Assembly (NCBI RefSeq): GCF_964340395.1 | Contig: NC_135563.1 | Coordinates: forward strand, 17,149,651-17,211,650 | Length of the DNA: 62,000 nt | Reading direction: 5' to 3' | Origin: Glandiceps talaboti | Lineage: Eukaryota > Hemichordata > Enteropneusta > Spengelidae | Shown here: positions 26,680 through 39,897 of the stretch, piece by piece | Layout: the number at the start of each line of letters is the position of its first letter | Position numbering within the stretch: position 1 is the stretch's first letter | The notes under the pieces: model-generated | Told to the model about the DNA's origin: nothing | Database searches by the model: none | What the model saw: the letters and a program-made list of their open reading frames with translations, nothing else | Position numbers and translations under genes: made by a program

Positions 26680-27068
26680 TCTAGCAACCGGGAGATTATC
26701 TGTGACAGATAGTATGGACCACTTGGCAGAACCCCAACCTTCCATGGCGTTTCCCAGTTATTACCATTACCCCTTTCCAAGGTTTGGCTTTAGGGGTATT
26801 GCTACAGTAGGAACTGACTCGGCATCTTCGGAAGAAAATGACCAACACACGCGAGCGACCAACCACCACCACCATCACCATCACCACCACGTCCAGATGG
26901 AGAACGAAAAGAACGGGTTTAGTGTGAGCTATGAACGGCTTGGTCATCACAACAATAATTATCAATACAACGAAAGTTCTAATTCTGAAAATGGTTCGAC
27001 GAATGGACTAGATCTGGACTCTTTAAAAAGAAAATACCCCGACCATTGCAAAGTTGTAAAAGTCAAAG
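26657..27068 (+). CDS. vax: vax coding exon 1 (N-terminus, His run)
   Basis: This exon encodes residues 1-137 plus the first base of codon 138, ending at a GGTGAGG donor (GT at 27069). The frame stays open past the donor to 27151, but Vax similarity stops exactly at the donor and resumes in exon 2. The content is an aromatic/proline patch ([12 protein letters not shown], about residues 34-45), an acidic/serine stretch, nine histidines coded by alternating CAC/CAT, an Asn/Ser-rich linker, and the start of the conserved [10 protein letters not shown] block. The chosen ATG has a weak context (T at -3, A at +4). The in-frame Met20 codon at 26714 has a much better one (A at -3, G at +4) and may be the real start, giving 231 residues. 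Confidence 0.88.
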
Positions 27069-30000
27069 GTGAGGACCATATAACAGCTGTTGGTGAAGCT
27101 GTTGTGAAATCAGCACGTGTGTTAATTTCATTAGTTATGTCCTATGACTAGGGGTGGCCTCGCAGTGCCTACACGGTGAAATTGATCCTATCACACATGA
27201 CATGCACAAATTAATTAAGACACTTTGAAATAATATTCATATCTAGCTGAGCACCGTGTCGATTTCGCTAGACTGCTTTTATGATATGAAAACTAAACAC
27301 TGGGTACTGGAAGAGTTTCTGAAGACGCTCTTGTCAAATTTGGAATTAAAAAAAAATAATATAGACTTCTGACTGTCACTCGGGACAAACAAGAAAGAAC
27401 CATATTGGTATAACATATGTCACACACCAATTGGACCAACATATGAGCACACAAAATCACTTCAAACTACTTTGCAAATGCTTGAAAAAAGATGTGACTC
27501 ACATGCTAAAGCCGTTATTTAAAAAGTAAAATTGACTAATTATTACGTTGAAAAATTCAATACCAAACATGAAGTATACGTGTTTACTATAATAAAATTG
27601 TTTTCACCAAAAACTGAATCTGTTCCCAATGTACACATAACTGTGAATAAGCACACCAACACAAACCTATCGTTAGTTCAGCTATTGAATAGATAAACAA
27701 ATCCAAATTTGATGTTCATAATAATAATTATTATGTTCTCTGTCTTTACTGTCGCAGATAAGTATGGTAGACAAATTAAGTTTGATTAATTTTGATTGTG
27801 ATTCTGAAATCAAATACCAACGGCATAAATTCCTGCGTACCCTTTTTACAAAATTTTCAAAAGAGCAACGATTTTAAATCTTCAAGTTTTCACTGTAATA
27901 ATGCAACCACTTAATCAGCTGTATAACTTCGAATTACAAGTCTGAGAGCAGTGAGATATTTCGATAAAAATGTTTAGCTAGCTAGACTCTAACCCGCTAA
28001 AGGACAAAAAATCAAAACATTGCCATTTTGGAGAAACATCAAAATTGTGAGATATTTGCTAAACATGTGTACACTAAATTGAACCAAACTAAACTCGAGA
28101 GTGGCTGATTTGTTGTAGTTCTTTGCATGATATTCCAATGTTTTTCTTCACAGCTTACTGCTTGTCAATTAGGAAGGTAGAAATTCATTTCACATCCATG
28201 TATATTTGAACTTGATAAAATCACAAGTATGTATGTGTAACTTATAAGTTAGACATTGTTTGAAATATTGAGGTTATCATGAAGTAGTCCACACATCTAA
28301 ATCACATATCATTAAGCGTTCTTGAAGTTTTTATTTGCACTGCAATTTTTTAGTTCTTCCGCTTGAAATTGATACTGTGACCTCCATAATCAACTTTAAA
28401 TTCCCACCTAAGTCTAAAAATGGCTGGAATCCACGGAAGGCTTCATATCATTTAAGTTATATACCAAAAAAACGCTCAACAGTATTCTCAAAATCTTTGC
28501 ATACATTAGGGTCCAGAATATCAACTTTGTTGGCGATAACAAAAGTAATTTATCTATGTATATTTTTTATTACAACTGTCAGACTCGAATGGCGGCGAAC
28601 GAGAAATGGTTTTCCCAAAAGCACTGGACCTCGATCGTCCGAAGAGAGCGAGGACTTCTTTTTCACCTCAACAATTGTACAAATTAGAGCGGGAATTTCA
28701 ACGCAATCAGTACATGGTAGGAAGAGATCGGGCTGAACTCGCCACCTGTCTAGACCTAACAGAAACACAGGTATGAAACCTTCCAAATTTATAATCTTTC
28801 CATACCGATTCCACGAGTATATAGTAAGGAATTCTCACTCATACATTCATATACTGTTCACTAATATTTATGTGTCGAGTCTTCGCATATGAGATGGTAC
28901 ATGCAGTACCGACAAATTGGAAATATATTTGATATTAAATTATTTTATTTTATGGAGGGTCATAGTTTGGTCCCCGGGGTACCCGCTCAAAGTACACACA
29001 ACCAAGACACTGGTAAAAAAAATACCAGACGGAAATATTACGTGAATCTTTACTGAAGCATGGTTTGTAGTGTGAATTTAGAAAAAAAGTGTCAAATCTA
29101 TTTATGAAAACTGACAACAAGTACAATTATAGATTTTCCCAGAACTTGCAATGTGTCAGACTGTGTCTGTTATCTGTCTTGGACAATTACAGGGCTAGGT
29201 ATATTTCCCAAAGCTTTCGCCCTGAATGCCTCAAAGTTTTGGATATTTCAATATGGCGTCGATTTTGGTACTCGTCAAGTCAGCCTAGCAATCAAAAACA
29301 TGCAAACAAATCTGTATCTGTCCATGTATTATAGGAATTATAGATCGTGAATTGTAATTTGATGTCAAGGTACTGAATGGAAATTTTCGATGGTATTTTT
29401 ATCTGCCAGATTGACCTTCAGAAGTGAAATTCTGAAAGTGACACACAGTGACAATATAACATAGGTCGGCCATATTTTTAATAGTCGGGGCATCGAATTT
29501 GCAAGAAATGTGATCAAAATATGGACCCACACGACCATCCCCACCACCACCACCAACATGAAGCTTTCCTCTTTTAAGTTCTGTAAACCAAAGTCTACAA
29601 ATCTGGTGTAATTGTTTTGTACACAATGTGTAAAGTATCGCACGAGCGGATCCCATGAAAGTTGCAGCGTCACGAATGTCATGGTCTGCAGATTCGAAAT
29701 CATATCTAGTGGGGGTCAAATAATTTGATTGGGTGAGATCATCATTTGATTGGGTGACATCGGATTGAATGTTCTCTTGTTGTGTTTATTATATGTGTTT
29801 GTTTAGTTGATCAACAACAAGTGAAAATAACATTTACGACGACACTATTTTAGACACAGACTGAATCGTCAAATCGACGTACTAAATACAGTCCCTCCCA
29901 AGAGTAACTGTAAGAATTATCTTAAATACTAATAGTCTACTGTAAAACTGGGTGACGTGAAAGTGAAACCGTTTATCTCTATACAGTAACAACAAATGCA

Positions 30001-30453
30001 ATTCGAAGGTTGCTTTTTTTTTCAATTTTGCTAATGTTCTCAGCAATGATACTATACTGTATGGTTTGTATGTTACTTTTCTTAATACGCTGTTTGTATC
30101 TGCGTGTGTCTATATCTATGTGTATGTGTTTGTCTATGTGTATGTCTATGTCTATATCTATGTGTATGTGTATGTCCATGTCTATATCTATGTCTATATA
30201 TATGCCTATGTGTATGTCTGTATCTATGTCTGTGTATATGTCTATGTATATGTCTATGTGTATGTCTATGTGTAATGTGTATGTCTATATCTATGTGTAT
30301 GTCTATGTCTATGTCTATGTCTATATCTATGTGTATGTCTATGTGTATATCTATGTGTATATGTATGTGTATATCTATGTCTATGTCTATGTGTATGTCT
30401 GTCTATATGTATGTGTATGTGCATGTCTATATATATGTCTATGTGCATGTCTA

Positions 30454-30496
<43 letters not shown>

Positions 30497-33400
30497 GTCT
30501 GTATCTATGTCTATGTGTATGTGTACATGATCGAGATCCGTAAACTAGAGAGTCGCTTCTATACGATCACACGTTTCGCTATATATACTATTTTTTAAAG
30601 CTGTTGGTATGTTTATCATGCATTAATTTCTGTATCAATGATATCAATGCGATTAGCCAGCTGTTACAGTGATATAATATAATCTAAGATCTTCACAACG
30701 CTGGCAGTATTAGGATTTTTCAACCATAAAACTGTTTTGATTCCGCAAGCTAATAATGGCAATTAAGTCGAACTTTTCTCAAATTTCTTTAGATTGGCTG
30801 TCTATCAATACGTTCACTTTCAGTTATCTAGGAATACGTCACGTGATGATTTATCCAACACATAATATTGTAAATAAAGAGCTATGGAGATAGTGTGGGG
30901 ATTTTTGCTAGCTGGGCAGGTTTTGTCAATGTGAAGAATTGTCATTCGTAAAGCACCTGGGTATTGGGTTTGGTTGAATATCAACTCTTATCAGATATCA
31001 ACTCTAAATGCAACTGTGAGCGACTTTGGCCAACAACTTGAACCATGGTCATGGACGTGAAACCATTAAACTGATAATTATGGTGTTGATTTTCTCTCCA
31101 CTCTTCTTCCTGTGTTATGTGGAAATATTGAATACTCAGATTTATATTTTTTGTGTGGGGCGTTCACCCCGCACATGTGATCTCACACACTTTGGAAAGA
31201 TCGTTGTATCCTCCATTTATTGAGAGGCTGGGGTGATTTTTTCACTTCCAGACATACTGCATGCATCTTGCCGCTATGACAATGTTTTGTCGCCGATTTT
31301 TTTTTTGCAATGATTTCTCGGGAATAGCATTTTAAAATTAAATTGGTGTAGACGACATGTACTGGGATTCCTAAATGCTTAAAATGGAAATGAACTGATG
31401 AGATGGGTGAGAGTAGCATTGAAAATTTGAACACATTGAAGCAGTAGGCCCTAAAGGCTTAGGCAATCCTAAATTCCATCGAATGTCGAAATTTCTCCAT
31501 TTCTCTTTCTTGGTTGCAATGCCAAAGACTAAAATATGATCCATCTACTATATGTTTCGAAACGACTTATTTACAAAATAGGATTTCAGATTTTTTAAAA
31601 ATGCTTTGAAGTCTGTTTTTTTTCATTACTGATAGGATTCAAATAATTCGAGATGCGTTCTCCATGCCTCTTGCCTAAAGTATATGCCTCTGAAATACGC
31701 TTCTTAAATTGTTATACGGTCGTCGAATACTGTATTAACTCTATCGGAAATGGAAGATTGATGATTTTCCTTCAAAACATGGTGGGATTAGTACAACAAG
31801 ACCAGGAACAAGCTTTCATATGGAGAGATTTTTAGAAACTTGTTTTCAGGGAAATTTTCCATCGAGGCGCATTCTACCGGCTTAAACTTGAGTTCTAAGT
31901 AACAGATTGAGATTACAGCACTGTGGTTTTGTTATATCAACCACACCATGGCTATTCCAAATATCCACAGTCTTCAAACCATAAATCGCCAAAGAGACTC
32001 TCTATCTGCAAATATTTATCATCAAATGAAGCGATTTTTGTTACAAATCACCTTTCCATGTAACTCTTCTTGTCTTTGTTACAAATATTTCTCTACTTGA
32101 AAATCTTTGAGGTCTCCTTTTTGGTCAATTTCTGTTCTGAGGTAAAATAAACCCACCCCACCCACCCCCAAAAAACAACAACAAAAACAAAAAACAACGA
32201 AAAATAATGCGACTTGTAATAATTTGCGGGTATAAGTCCTGCCTGAAGGACAAATAGAGTGTCGATTCTAAATGTCAATAAGATATTTCATTCTATAATT
32301 CAGGTTACATTATCAGACAAACTTTCGATAAAAGAACATACGTCATTCTTAATAACAATTACTTTGTATGATAATATCGCCGAGCTGTATCATCTTAACG
32401 TCTACTCATATCATATTTCTTTCATCAAAATAAAGTAATCGACATTAAGTGAAATGAACATGAAATCGACACCGGTCATATCACCTCCCATCATACAAGA
32501 TACAGCCGCGTGTCTAAATCGCACACAGTGACATACTAATTATCCACACAACCATCACGCAATATGACGCCGAGGCTAATAAATGTAATGATCGAAACGA
32601 AATTATTATTGTTGAAAGTGAGAGCGTTGAAAATTAATTCGGGTTCATATAGCAGAGGTCGTATCTGTGTATCCAGAAAGACCTGGTGTGTGGTCCCATA
32701 CAATAGTTAGTGTGTAATATCACAATGCCATTACACGGCTGTTTACGGGCAACCTCGCTGTGAATATATAATATTTAAAATTGAAATTGAACACTAAAGA
32801 TATTGCTGCAACAGCTGTGTTGCATTGTCATATGAACATTTGCCAGTGGAATGTTCGATTCAAGTCCGTGTGTTATGATCTGAGAATCGAAAGGACGACT
32901 TTATGCTTTAAAAAAAAAGAATTAATTTTTTCTAAACCGTCGCCCATGTGACTTGGTATGAGTTGAGCAATGGTGATTAACATTTAATTAATAGATGAAC
33001 AACCCAAAACGCTACGTAAGATTTCGATGTAAATAAATTCATTACATAAAGAATTGCAACAGAAGTTTATACTAGGAAACAAAAGCGAACCCACAGGCTT
33101 AAAGAGATTTGGAGTAATCCCGCGTTTGATTGACATCTTGGTCGTCTTGAAACTCCAAAAGTTTTGTTGAATGCTTTCTGAAGGAAATCGACAGGATCAA
33201 TAGATCACTTGAAGTAAATCCCCAAGTTAGACGCCACACAAGTGCTAATTAATCACTCGTCGATTTCTTGGTAAATTTGATCAAAACAAAAGATTTTCTG
33301 GCTGGTTGAAGTCACCAGTACTGCAATTACAACCAACTTGCAGTTGCTTTTGTAATGCAACAAAGTCGACTAGTAGAGTTGGTGCTTGTACGAGTATTAT

Positions 33401-36400
33401 GCCTCGACTTTTAACCCCAAGGCTTTTCGGATTAGGTAATACTGGGCGGACAAATGTGCAAGGTTGAAGAATACTTGTCTTCTATCTGCTATTCAATGAG
33501 TGAAGTCTGGGATGTGTCTAAACTTGACGTCACTCAACGGTGCTTCAGTTCCTCACCTTCCCGCGAAATCAAGCCCAAATGACGTGCGACTTCTAAACCT
33601 ACTCGACATTCTATCTAGTTTTGACAATTATTTTCCCCACAACACAACCAAACGATCCAAAAAAAACTTTACTCAATGAGTCCTAACACTCTCCGATCAA
33701 AAGTGTTTAGTTATATCAACAAATATGTGAACTTTCCTCGTGACCTGTAAATTCAAACGAGGTATCGTGGACGATTCACCTTTGTGTTTGTAGGGAAGTA
33801 CTCCTCTGAAAAAAAAAGTTGGTTGACATTGCATTTTTCCAATTATAGGATTACTTTCGGCCCAATGCACAGTCTATCGGTCATGTATATAACTGTTAAT
33901 AGTGTACCGTACGGCGAATCAACTCCTATTCAGAAAATTCGTTGAGGCAAAATGCATCGAGAGGCTACCGTGCCACAAGGGGTAGATTAGGCGTTCTAGT
34001 ACCTCTTATGGTTTGGTGTTGTGCATGTCTAGACTCCGCCTGCAAATCATCGATTTCATTATCAGGCTTGTCACTCTAGACAGTTAGACAGGCCATCAGT
34101 GAGTCAGTCAGTCAGTCAATCAACCAGTCACTCAGTCAACTTTACGTTCTTTGGCCTTTTGTACCGCAGTGGTAGAATTCCATCATTCAACAACAAACAC
34201 AGTTCAAGTATGATATATATATATATACATTATCCATACATAAATACTACCAAACCAGAGAGACTATAACGTTTTAATTAAGCAGCACCGTGTGTTTTAC
34301 GTCTCAGGCAACGATTTGTTTTTGTTACAAATTACATAAAGCAAAATGCTGACACTGGTAGTGTAAATGATAAAATGATACATTTGATCTCATTCTGAAC
34401 ACAAATCAACTTCACTGTCCGATGAAACAAGGGGGATTCAAACGCAAAACTGTTTATTTGTGTTCACAGTGACATAAAATGTAACATTTCGTGTGTATGG
34501 GTTCTATCAGTGCCTGTAATTTGTTTGTGTTAAATTCATATTAAAAAAAACGTTAGGTGAAATGTAAAAAAACATCGTGCCCCCTAATTGAAACTCTATA
34601 GTCTCTCTTGGTTTGGCAGTATTTGGTCGAACTGGATTATACTGTCTTGTTTGTTTGTTTGTTTGTTTATTTGTTTGCTTGTTTATTTGTCCCTAGGTAA
34701 CAGCAAAATAAGGTTTCGACTCTCAAGTTTTCAATATTTTTTAAATCTAATTTGTTTTCTCTTATGTATTGTTCTCAGGACATGTTGTATCACCAGTGTA
34801 GCTAGCTCCCTAAACCAATTTGACGTGCCACTGAAATACATAAATTAGTTTGAACTGGCTATCTCTCACTAGGTGGTGGTATACAGGGAAATTTCGTTTG
34901 AATCATTTTGAAACACAGCAACACAATTTTGTCTTTTATTGGAGGACACACTGTTTATCACTCTAAATCAAACTGCTAATTCTGTAGCCAGCAAACCCAA
35001 TAAGCGGAAGGTTGCATGCAAAAGGACCAAAACACTGAAAGAAATGTTTTTAACACTGTTTTTGTCATACCTTGGAAAGCTTTAGCAACAAGTCCGACAT
35101 CTTAGTTTGGCCAAGCGCTCAGCTGTAGCCCGTATTTACGCATTGTATCCAATCTGAAAACAGTGCCCTGGAATACCTCCCGTTGATTTTCACTTTGAAC
35201 AAAGTGACACCACAGGCTACTAGTAGATATTGTTTCGGATGAACAACTGTGTATAAAATGCACGTGTTTATGTCAAAAATTTACTTCGACATTTTTTTTT
35301 CAAACAATAAAAACATGTGGTTGAATACTGCGCTGTATAGCTCGAGTACAGCGGTGGATGTATTATACCATATAGCAAACATTGCCCAAACTATAGTCTC
35401 TAAAAATAAAGACGTTTGTTATACATTTATATCAAAAACAGCGGCAGAACTAGGAGAACATATGGTAGACGTATAGTTGCAATACTGTACCAACAGACAG
35501 AGCACCCTCATACATGTATCTTGATTTCCTTACATAGTAACTGTTGTGTCTTTTCTATCACAACATATTGAAAGCTATGTTGCAATATGATTGATTATAA
35601 AGTTACTATTCAGCGAAACCCATATGTTTCTTTTTTTTCGTTTCTTCTTTATTTGATATTGTATACCGTTTGTTTTCGCTTTCTATTTGTGGCTTTCTTT
35701 TATTTTCTCATGTTGCAACGTTACCTTGAAAAACATCTGATGTCTTCAGCTGAAATAAACCTGCCGTCGTCCTAAATATACCATGATAAAATTAATGCAT
35801 GTTTAGCTTACGTTTTGGTAATTTGAAGCGCACTTTGCTGAGTCAAATTTCAAATGTAGATTTGTCACATAATGTTTTAATTTCTTTTAATGCTTGTCTG
35901 TTCATTATTTTGTCGTGAAATTAACAAGTACCCAAAATCAAAACCGATTTTAAATTTTCGCTAGAAAGTTTAGAACGCTTGATCTTTGTAATTGTTTTCT
36001 CTTACTGGTTTCTTTGACCAATATATGTTTCAACCCGAGTAACGACCTCCAGACATTTGAGTTCCTCGAATACGGTGAGTGTATAGAGTCCGGTTTACAA
36101 AGATCTTTACGAAACTTAGTCTGTATAAATTTTGTTTAAAGACCTTTGCAATGCCCAACGAGAAACAACATATGCGCATTATTTTTTATGTTTCCAGTGG
36201 CGTTTTCAGTATTCGGCTTCACGTTAGAAAACCGTCGACTTCAGACTGAAAGTGTTTTCAGTGAATTACAAATGTAATAACGTACAAGTACAAATGAGTA
36301 AAAGAACATTGGGTCGATCTCTGCTGTCGACAATCCCCATTCGCGAATGACGAATTCCATAGTGCTTGTGTGTTATAATCTGTCATTATAATTCGTTTGA

Positions 36401-39400
36401 TCTACCAAGCCGATGAACATTTTAGTCATAAATGTTTCATTGTGGTGCATACGCATTTGTCCAGCTAGAAATTCTCTTGGCGCAGTGTGTAAATGTTGTT
36501 TGACTACGTAAAAGTTGTTGGGTAATTATATATTTGGAGTGAATCTCCACAGGTGCCTCGCTCTGGGTTTTCCGAGCTCGTGTCATACCCTTCCTCCACT
36601 AGACCGGAAAAACCGAATGCTTATCCGACAGTTCTCCGCCTGTCACACAGACAAGAAATTCATCATGTATTATTTGTTGCTGCTAATTACTACCGACTAC
36701 TGCTTCAATAATACTTAGTAATTTAAAGTGGCTCCAATTACCTCAACAAGAAAGTATTGAGGACTTGGATCGGTTGCCCTCAGGCTATGTGGACTCGCTC
36801 ATTGTTCTGTTTTAAAATATAACTGTTTTCAACACGCTAAATTAGGAATATAACGGACTGGCAAATACGGGACTAGTCGCTGATCTTCCAAATTAGTTGG
36901 TTGTCCATTCACTAACTGTTCAAGACCTGTCTAGACTCGAAAACGTAAGATTTAATCTGGTCTTTTTTATTTGTGCAACGAAGCAGTTTTCTGACGAAAA
37001 GGTGAATGCCGAGATTTGAACCAAACAAACTTGGAAAACTAAATTGTGAAGAAAAAATTCACATCCTAATAGGGTACTGTTTTAGTCCATAAATACAAAA
37101 TAGTGAATAAAATAACAAAAAAGCAATGATTTTGCATTTTTGTGAGAGTTTAGCTTGATTTTAGACATGTCTTCGCTGTGGTACAGCGCGAAAAACGTCC
37201 CACGTGACATTGGCTATTGCGAATCTGTTACCAGACTGTATGCTTGCGCTGTGTACATGTAAGGCATGCAAAGAATTCACCTCACCATTTACAAACTTAC
37301 TGCCAAATGCACTCAACAAATGTGCCATAAATTCCAGCGAAAAGTTCAGCATAAAAATATGGTCAAAATTCACTGAAACAACTAAAATTTCTTAATCTTG
37401 TATTTTGTGTGCATAGGTATTCCATTGTCAGTAAAAATAGCCATAAAAACAAAAGGTCTCCATTACCACCATTCTTCCTTATTTGAACTGTATGCTACTA
37501 TATAATTCTACCGTAAACCACGGGTGTGATTTGTTACCTATCGTTTCTTGGTTATATATGCGAATGCGAATCGAAGCTTTACTTTGGAATCACTTACGTA
37601 AAAAGAAGAAATATATCGCTACCACCGGAAAACAGAAATTGCTAGGACTACCACTCTGCTAAATACTTGAAAATAGTTGAAAGTTACAATCCGATCTAAC
37701 GATCCTCTTACGATTTATTACCGTACGAATATTATGCAAGCTTGCGTCAGAAGGTCTCTGTACTTTTATGTATTTCTGTGTATGTTTGTGTTTGTTTCTT
37801 TTTTTAAAAAACTGTTTGTCTTTGTTTCCCTGTGCGCTTTATATTTGGTCGTGTTAAAATTCGTTGAGTTTCGTTTTGTTTCGTTTCGTTGGATTTGATT
37901 GGTGGAATCATTACATTCTATAAACCAGGCGAACGTAACTCGATTTCTTCTACCGTCAGTACATCACCTGACATATTCGTTTTAGTGCGAATTACGAAGA
38001 TTTCGATGGGCAATCTAATCTTGTTCCACGATGTGATTGTGAACGTTGAGTTGGAACCCAACCAGGCGGCAACCCGGGGCGGCGGCAACTCCTACTTAGT
38101 ACGGAACGACTAGAATCAAAGCTAATCAGATACGTACGGGACTGAGCGACCTAAGGATACATTGTGTTGATCTAATAGGAAAGATAGCAATCCATTAGCA
38201 ACAAATAAGTATGCAACCAATCTCAATTAACGTTTACACTCCCGTGTGAAGATATGGATGTATAGCATCACGCTCTGCCTCCATGTACAGAGGTATAAAA
38301 TAAACTCTACAGTATGCATCAATGTTTCCATATACAAACTACCTGGACCATGTACATAAGGGTATCATAGACCAAACTGTACGCTTACTTTTCATTATAT
38401 GATACCACCTGGGATTTGTGTGGCCAAATCTTGTGAAGGTTTTCTGCACCAGTTCAAAATTATCAACAATTCAGATTTTGTTACCGCAATAAACAAAAAC
38501 AAACGAAAATAATGTTGTTTGTAATATGGAGTTAAAAAAAGGATTTCAATAAAGCTAACGCACAACACTGTAGACTGCGAGTTGTACTTTTAGATGATGG
38601 TGTCACGTGACAGTTACAAAATCTCACGAGTCTGATTGATGTCACAGTTGTTCAATTGATCGAATTTGGCGGGAATAGTTGATATTTCATAAAAAACGGT
38701 AATCTAAATTTAAAAAATTATTTATAAAAACAATTCAATGATCACATACCAACTAAGCATTCCAAATACGTATTGCAAAAAAAAATCTATTTAAAATAGA
38801 AAGGTGTTATTTTTATTCAACGAGTTTTAAAAAGTTGTTTATCCGTCAATTTATATCAAAATTGCTCTTTTTTCAATGGTAAATTTTGGATCAAAATTTC
38901 TATATAAATACTGAAAGTCAGTACATGTGTTAATAAACGACAGCTGTGAATAATTCGGAGATTTGAGGACATGCATGGTTATCGCCAAAATTATTGCCGC
39001 ATTGATTGTTCGGTATCAGAAATTTGACTTTTTAGAGGCCAGGGCTCAACATGTATGCCAAATGTGTCGACAATTAGTGTCGACACAGCTGTTACTGTAT
39101 TAAACTGTTATTACATTGTTACAAAGTGAAACAAACTTTTTTCAAGTGTTTTACCGCAAACTTGTGGTTTGCACAGCCGGGATGGATTGATTACAGGGGC
39201 ACCCGTACTTTCACATGGTAATATATGAAGGTGCGTGGGCTGATCTTTCCAATTCTGGGGCGTGAGAGTCTAGCAAGGGTAACTTAATTTTTCCTTGTTT
39301 CTATCTAATAGGTGAACATCGTGACGTCATGGTCCCGCGTTGCCATTTAACGACTAAATGTTTCCCCCTCAGGCTGTGTTATTAATTGATACTGGGCGTA

Positions 39401-39805
39401 CTCAGCACACACCCTTCCCACTTCTTGCTCGAGGCAATAGCTCGAAATGCCATTTTTTTTTCAAATCTAACAGAAAAATGATACGAGATTTTATTTTTCA
39501 AGGATATGATATTTTATTTACGACTTAGATATACATATCGAATTTGGTTCGTCCGTTTTGGTACATCATATTGCGAGGTCGTCTTTTTGGCGTTGATTTA
39601 TACGATGTTATTCTGATTAACACATGCTACGTTTACACTCTCATGGGTTGATAATAACCAACATTGGTGGTCGTTGAGACAACGAACAGTACTGTCTGTG
39701 TCGGATCCATCAAAATAGTCCCGAGATTGCTTTAAAATCCTTGTTTTTTTCGTGTTAAAACACTGGCTTTTTCTGTTTATATATTTTACAAAATATATTT
39801 AAAAT

Positions 39806-39897
<92 letters not shown>

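Noticed and set aside
27069-27151. Continuation of the exon 1 frame as a 164-residue protein
   Set aside because: Vax similarity stops at the donor and resumes in exon 2 in phase; the extension is intronic read-through.
30010-30598. Frames of 177 and 164 codons rich in Met, Ser, Tyr, Val and Cys
   Set aside because: They follow the TATGTC/TATGTG hexamer repeat in vax intron 2.
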